A stretch of 6,699 nucleotides of DNA from Dehalococcoidia bacterium (GTDB lineage: Bacteria; Chloroflexota; Dehalococcoidia; JACPQF01), in contig JAUSEJ010000043.1 in NCBI GenBank assembly GCA_030650265.1, forward strand, positions 1 to 6,699. The letters are read 5' to 3'. Positions 6,401-6,699 of the stretch are shown piece after piece; the first letter of the stretch is position 1; every line of letters starts with the position of its first letter. The translations under genes and the position numbers were made by a program. Under the pieces are notes generated by a model. It was given only the letters and a program-made list of their open reading frames with translations, was not told the origin of the DNA and did not search any database.

Positions 6401-6699
6401 CTAGCGACCGGCCGTCAATAACCTGCCGAATACCTCATTGCCGAGCAACCTGCCGCGAGGGGTCAGGGTAATGGCTGCCCCACTGCAGTCCACAAGACCC
6501 AAGCTGCTCAGTTCCTCGATCTCTCTGCCAAACACCGCGCGAGGGTCGAAACCGAACCGGCGGTGGAACGATTCATCACCCATTCCCTCGGCCAGCCTGA
6601 GATTCAGCATGGCCGTCTCCGCCATCTGAGTCGACCGGTCAAGCTCCAAAACATCTGCCACCCCACCCAGAGTCCGTGCAACAGAAGCGAAAGAGTTTC
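6401..6699 (-). CDS. hemW: HemW-like radical SAM heme chaperone, C-terminal part (partial, runs off right edge)
   Basis: 98 residues are visible before a TAG stop at 6403-6401; the frame stays open to the right edge, so the true start is outside the window and the in-frame GTG at 6661 is internal. The segment A-E-T-A-M-L-N-L-R-L-A-E-G, followed by F-H-R-R-F-G-F-D and ending I-T-L-T-P-R-G-R-L-L-G-N-E-V-F, matches the HemN_C domain of HemW (formerly called a HemN-like, oxygen-independent coproporphyrinogen oxidase). HemW is now regarded as a heme-binding chaperone rather than a true oxidase. The radical SAM CxxxCxxC site would be outside the window, so HemW cannot be separated from HemN directly; this tail favours HemW. 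Confidence 0.8.
   Translation of the reverse strand, partial: NSFASVARTLGGVADVLELDRSTQMAETAMLNLRLAEGMGDESFHRRFGFDPRAVFGREIEELSSLGLVDCSGAAITLTPRGRLLGNEVFGRLLTAGR

Noticed and set aside
1..6699. CRISPR arrays, tRNA or rRNA genes, insertion sequences
   Set aside because: No spaced direct repeats, cloverleaf-like segments, transposase motifs or terminal repeats were seen on either strand by reading.

Overview
All supported genes lie on the minus strand and read right to left: the 3' end of a hemW-like gene; a soluble GAF-GAF histidine kinase; three membrane proteins related to the HyfB, HyfE and HyfF subunits of hydrogenase-4 and complex I-type enzymes; and, past a 300-base gap, the first 101 codons of an EccC/EssC-like type VII secretion ATPase. 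Two sigma-70/SigA-type promoters (TTGACA, 17-base spacer, good -10) mark the starts of the kinase operon and the secretion gene. The organism is probably a bacterium of moderate G+C content. A PdtaS-type double-GAF kinase, an EccC-like protein and Hyf-like genes together suggest Chloroflexota (perhaps Dehalococcoidia-like). Actinobacteria are an alternative. This is inference from gene content, without a database search.

Layout. 6401-6699: C-terminal HemN_C domain of a HemW-like heme chaperone, cut by the right edge. 6275-6400: a strong promoter with a perfect 7-base inverted repeat at the predicted transcription start. 4481-6274: kinase. 2608-4464, 1986-2588 and 625-1989: the membrane triad. 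Gaps are 16 and 19 bases, then an ATGA overlap, so kinase and triad look like one four-gene operon. 305-624: intergenic region with weak hairpins at the operon end, an 8-base inverted repeat and a promoter whose -35 is half of a perfect 9-base dyad. 1-304: start of the EccC/EssC-like gene, cut by the left edge.

How the genes may work together. The triad supplies two antiporter-like subunits (NuoL/M/N family) and one NuoK/HyfE-like subunit. The window contains no hydrogenase large or small subunit, no iron-sulfur subunit and no NuoH/HyfC-like anchor. The HyfB-like protein has lost the TM5 Glu and TM7 Lys normally needed for proton transfer, and the HyfF-like protein has Arg where Lys is usual at two sites. 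Together with the co-transcribed cytosolic kinase, this points to an orphan or repurposed ion-translocating membrane module that may be linked to signalling. That is the most unusual feature here and remains a hypothesis. The secretion gene has its own promoter and is probably a separate unit.
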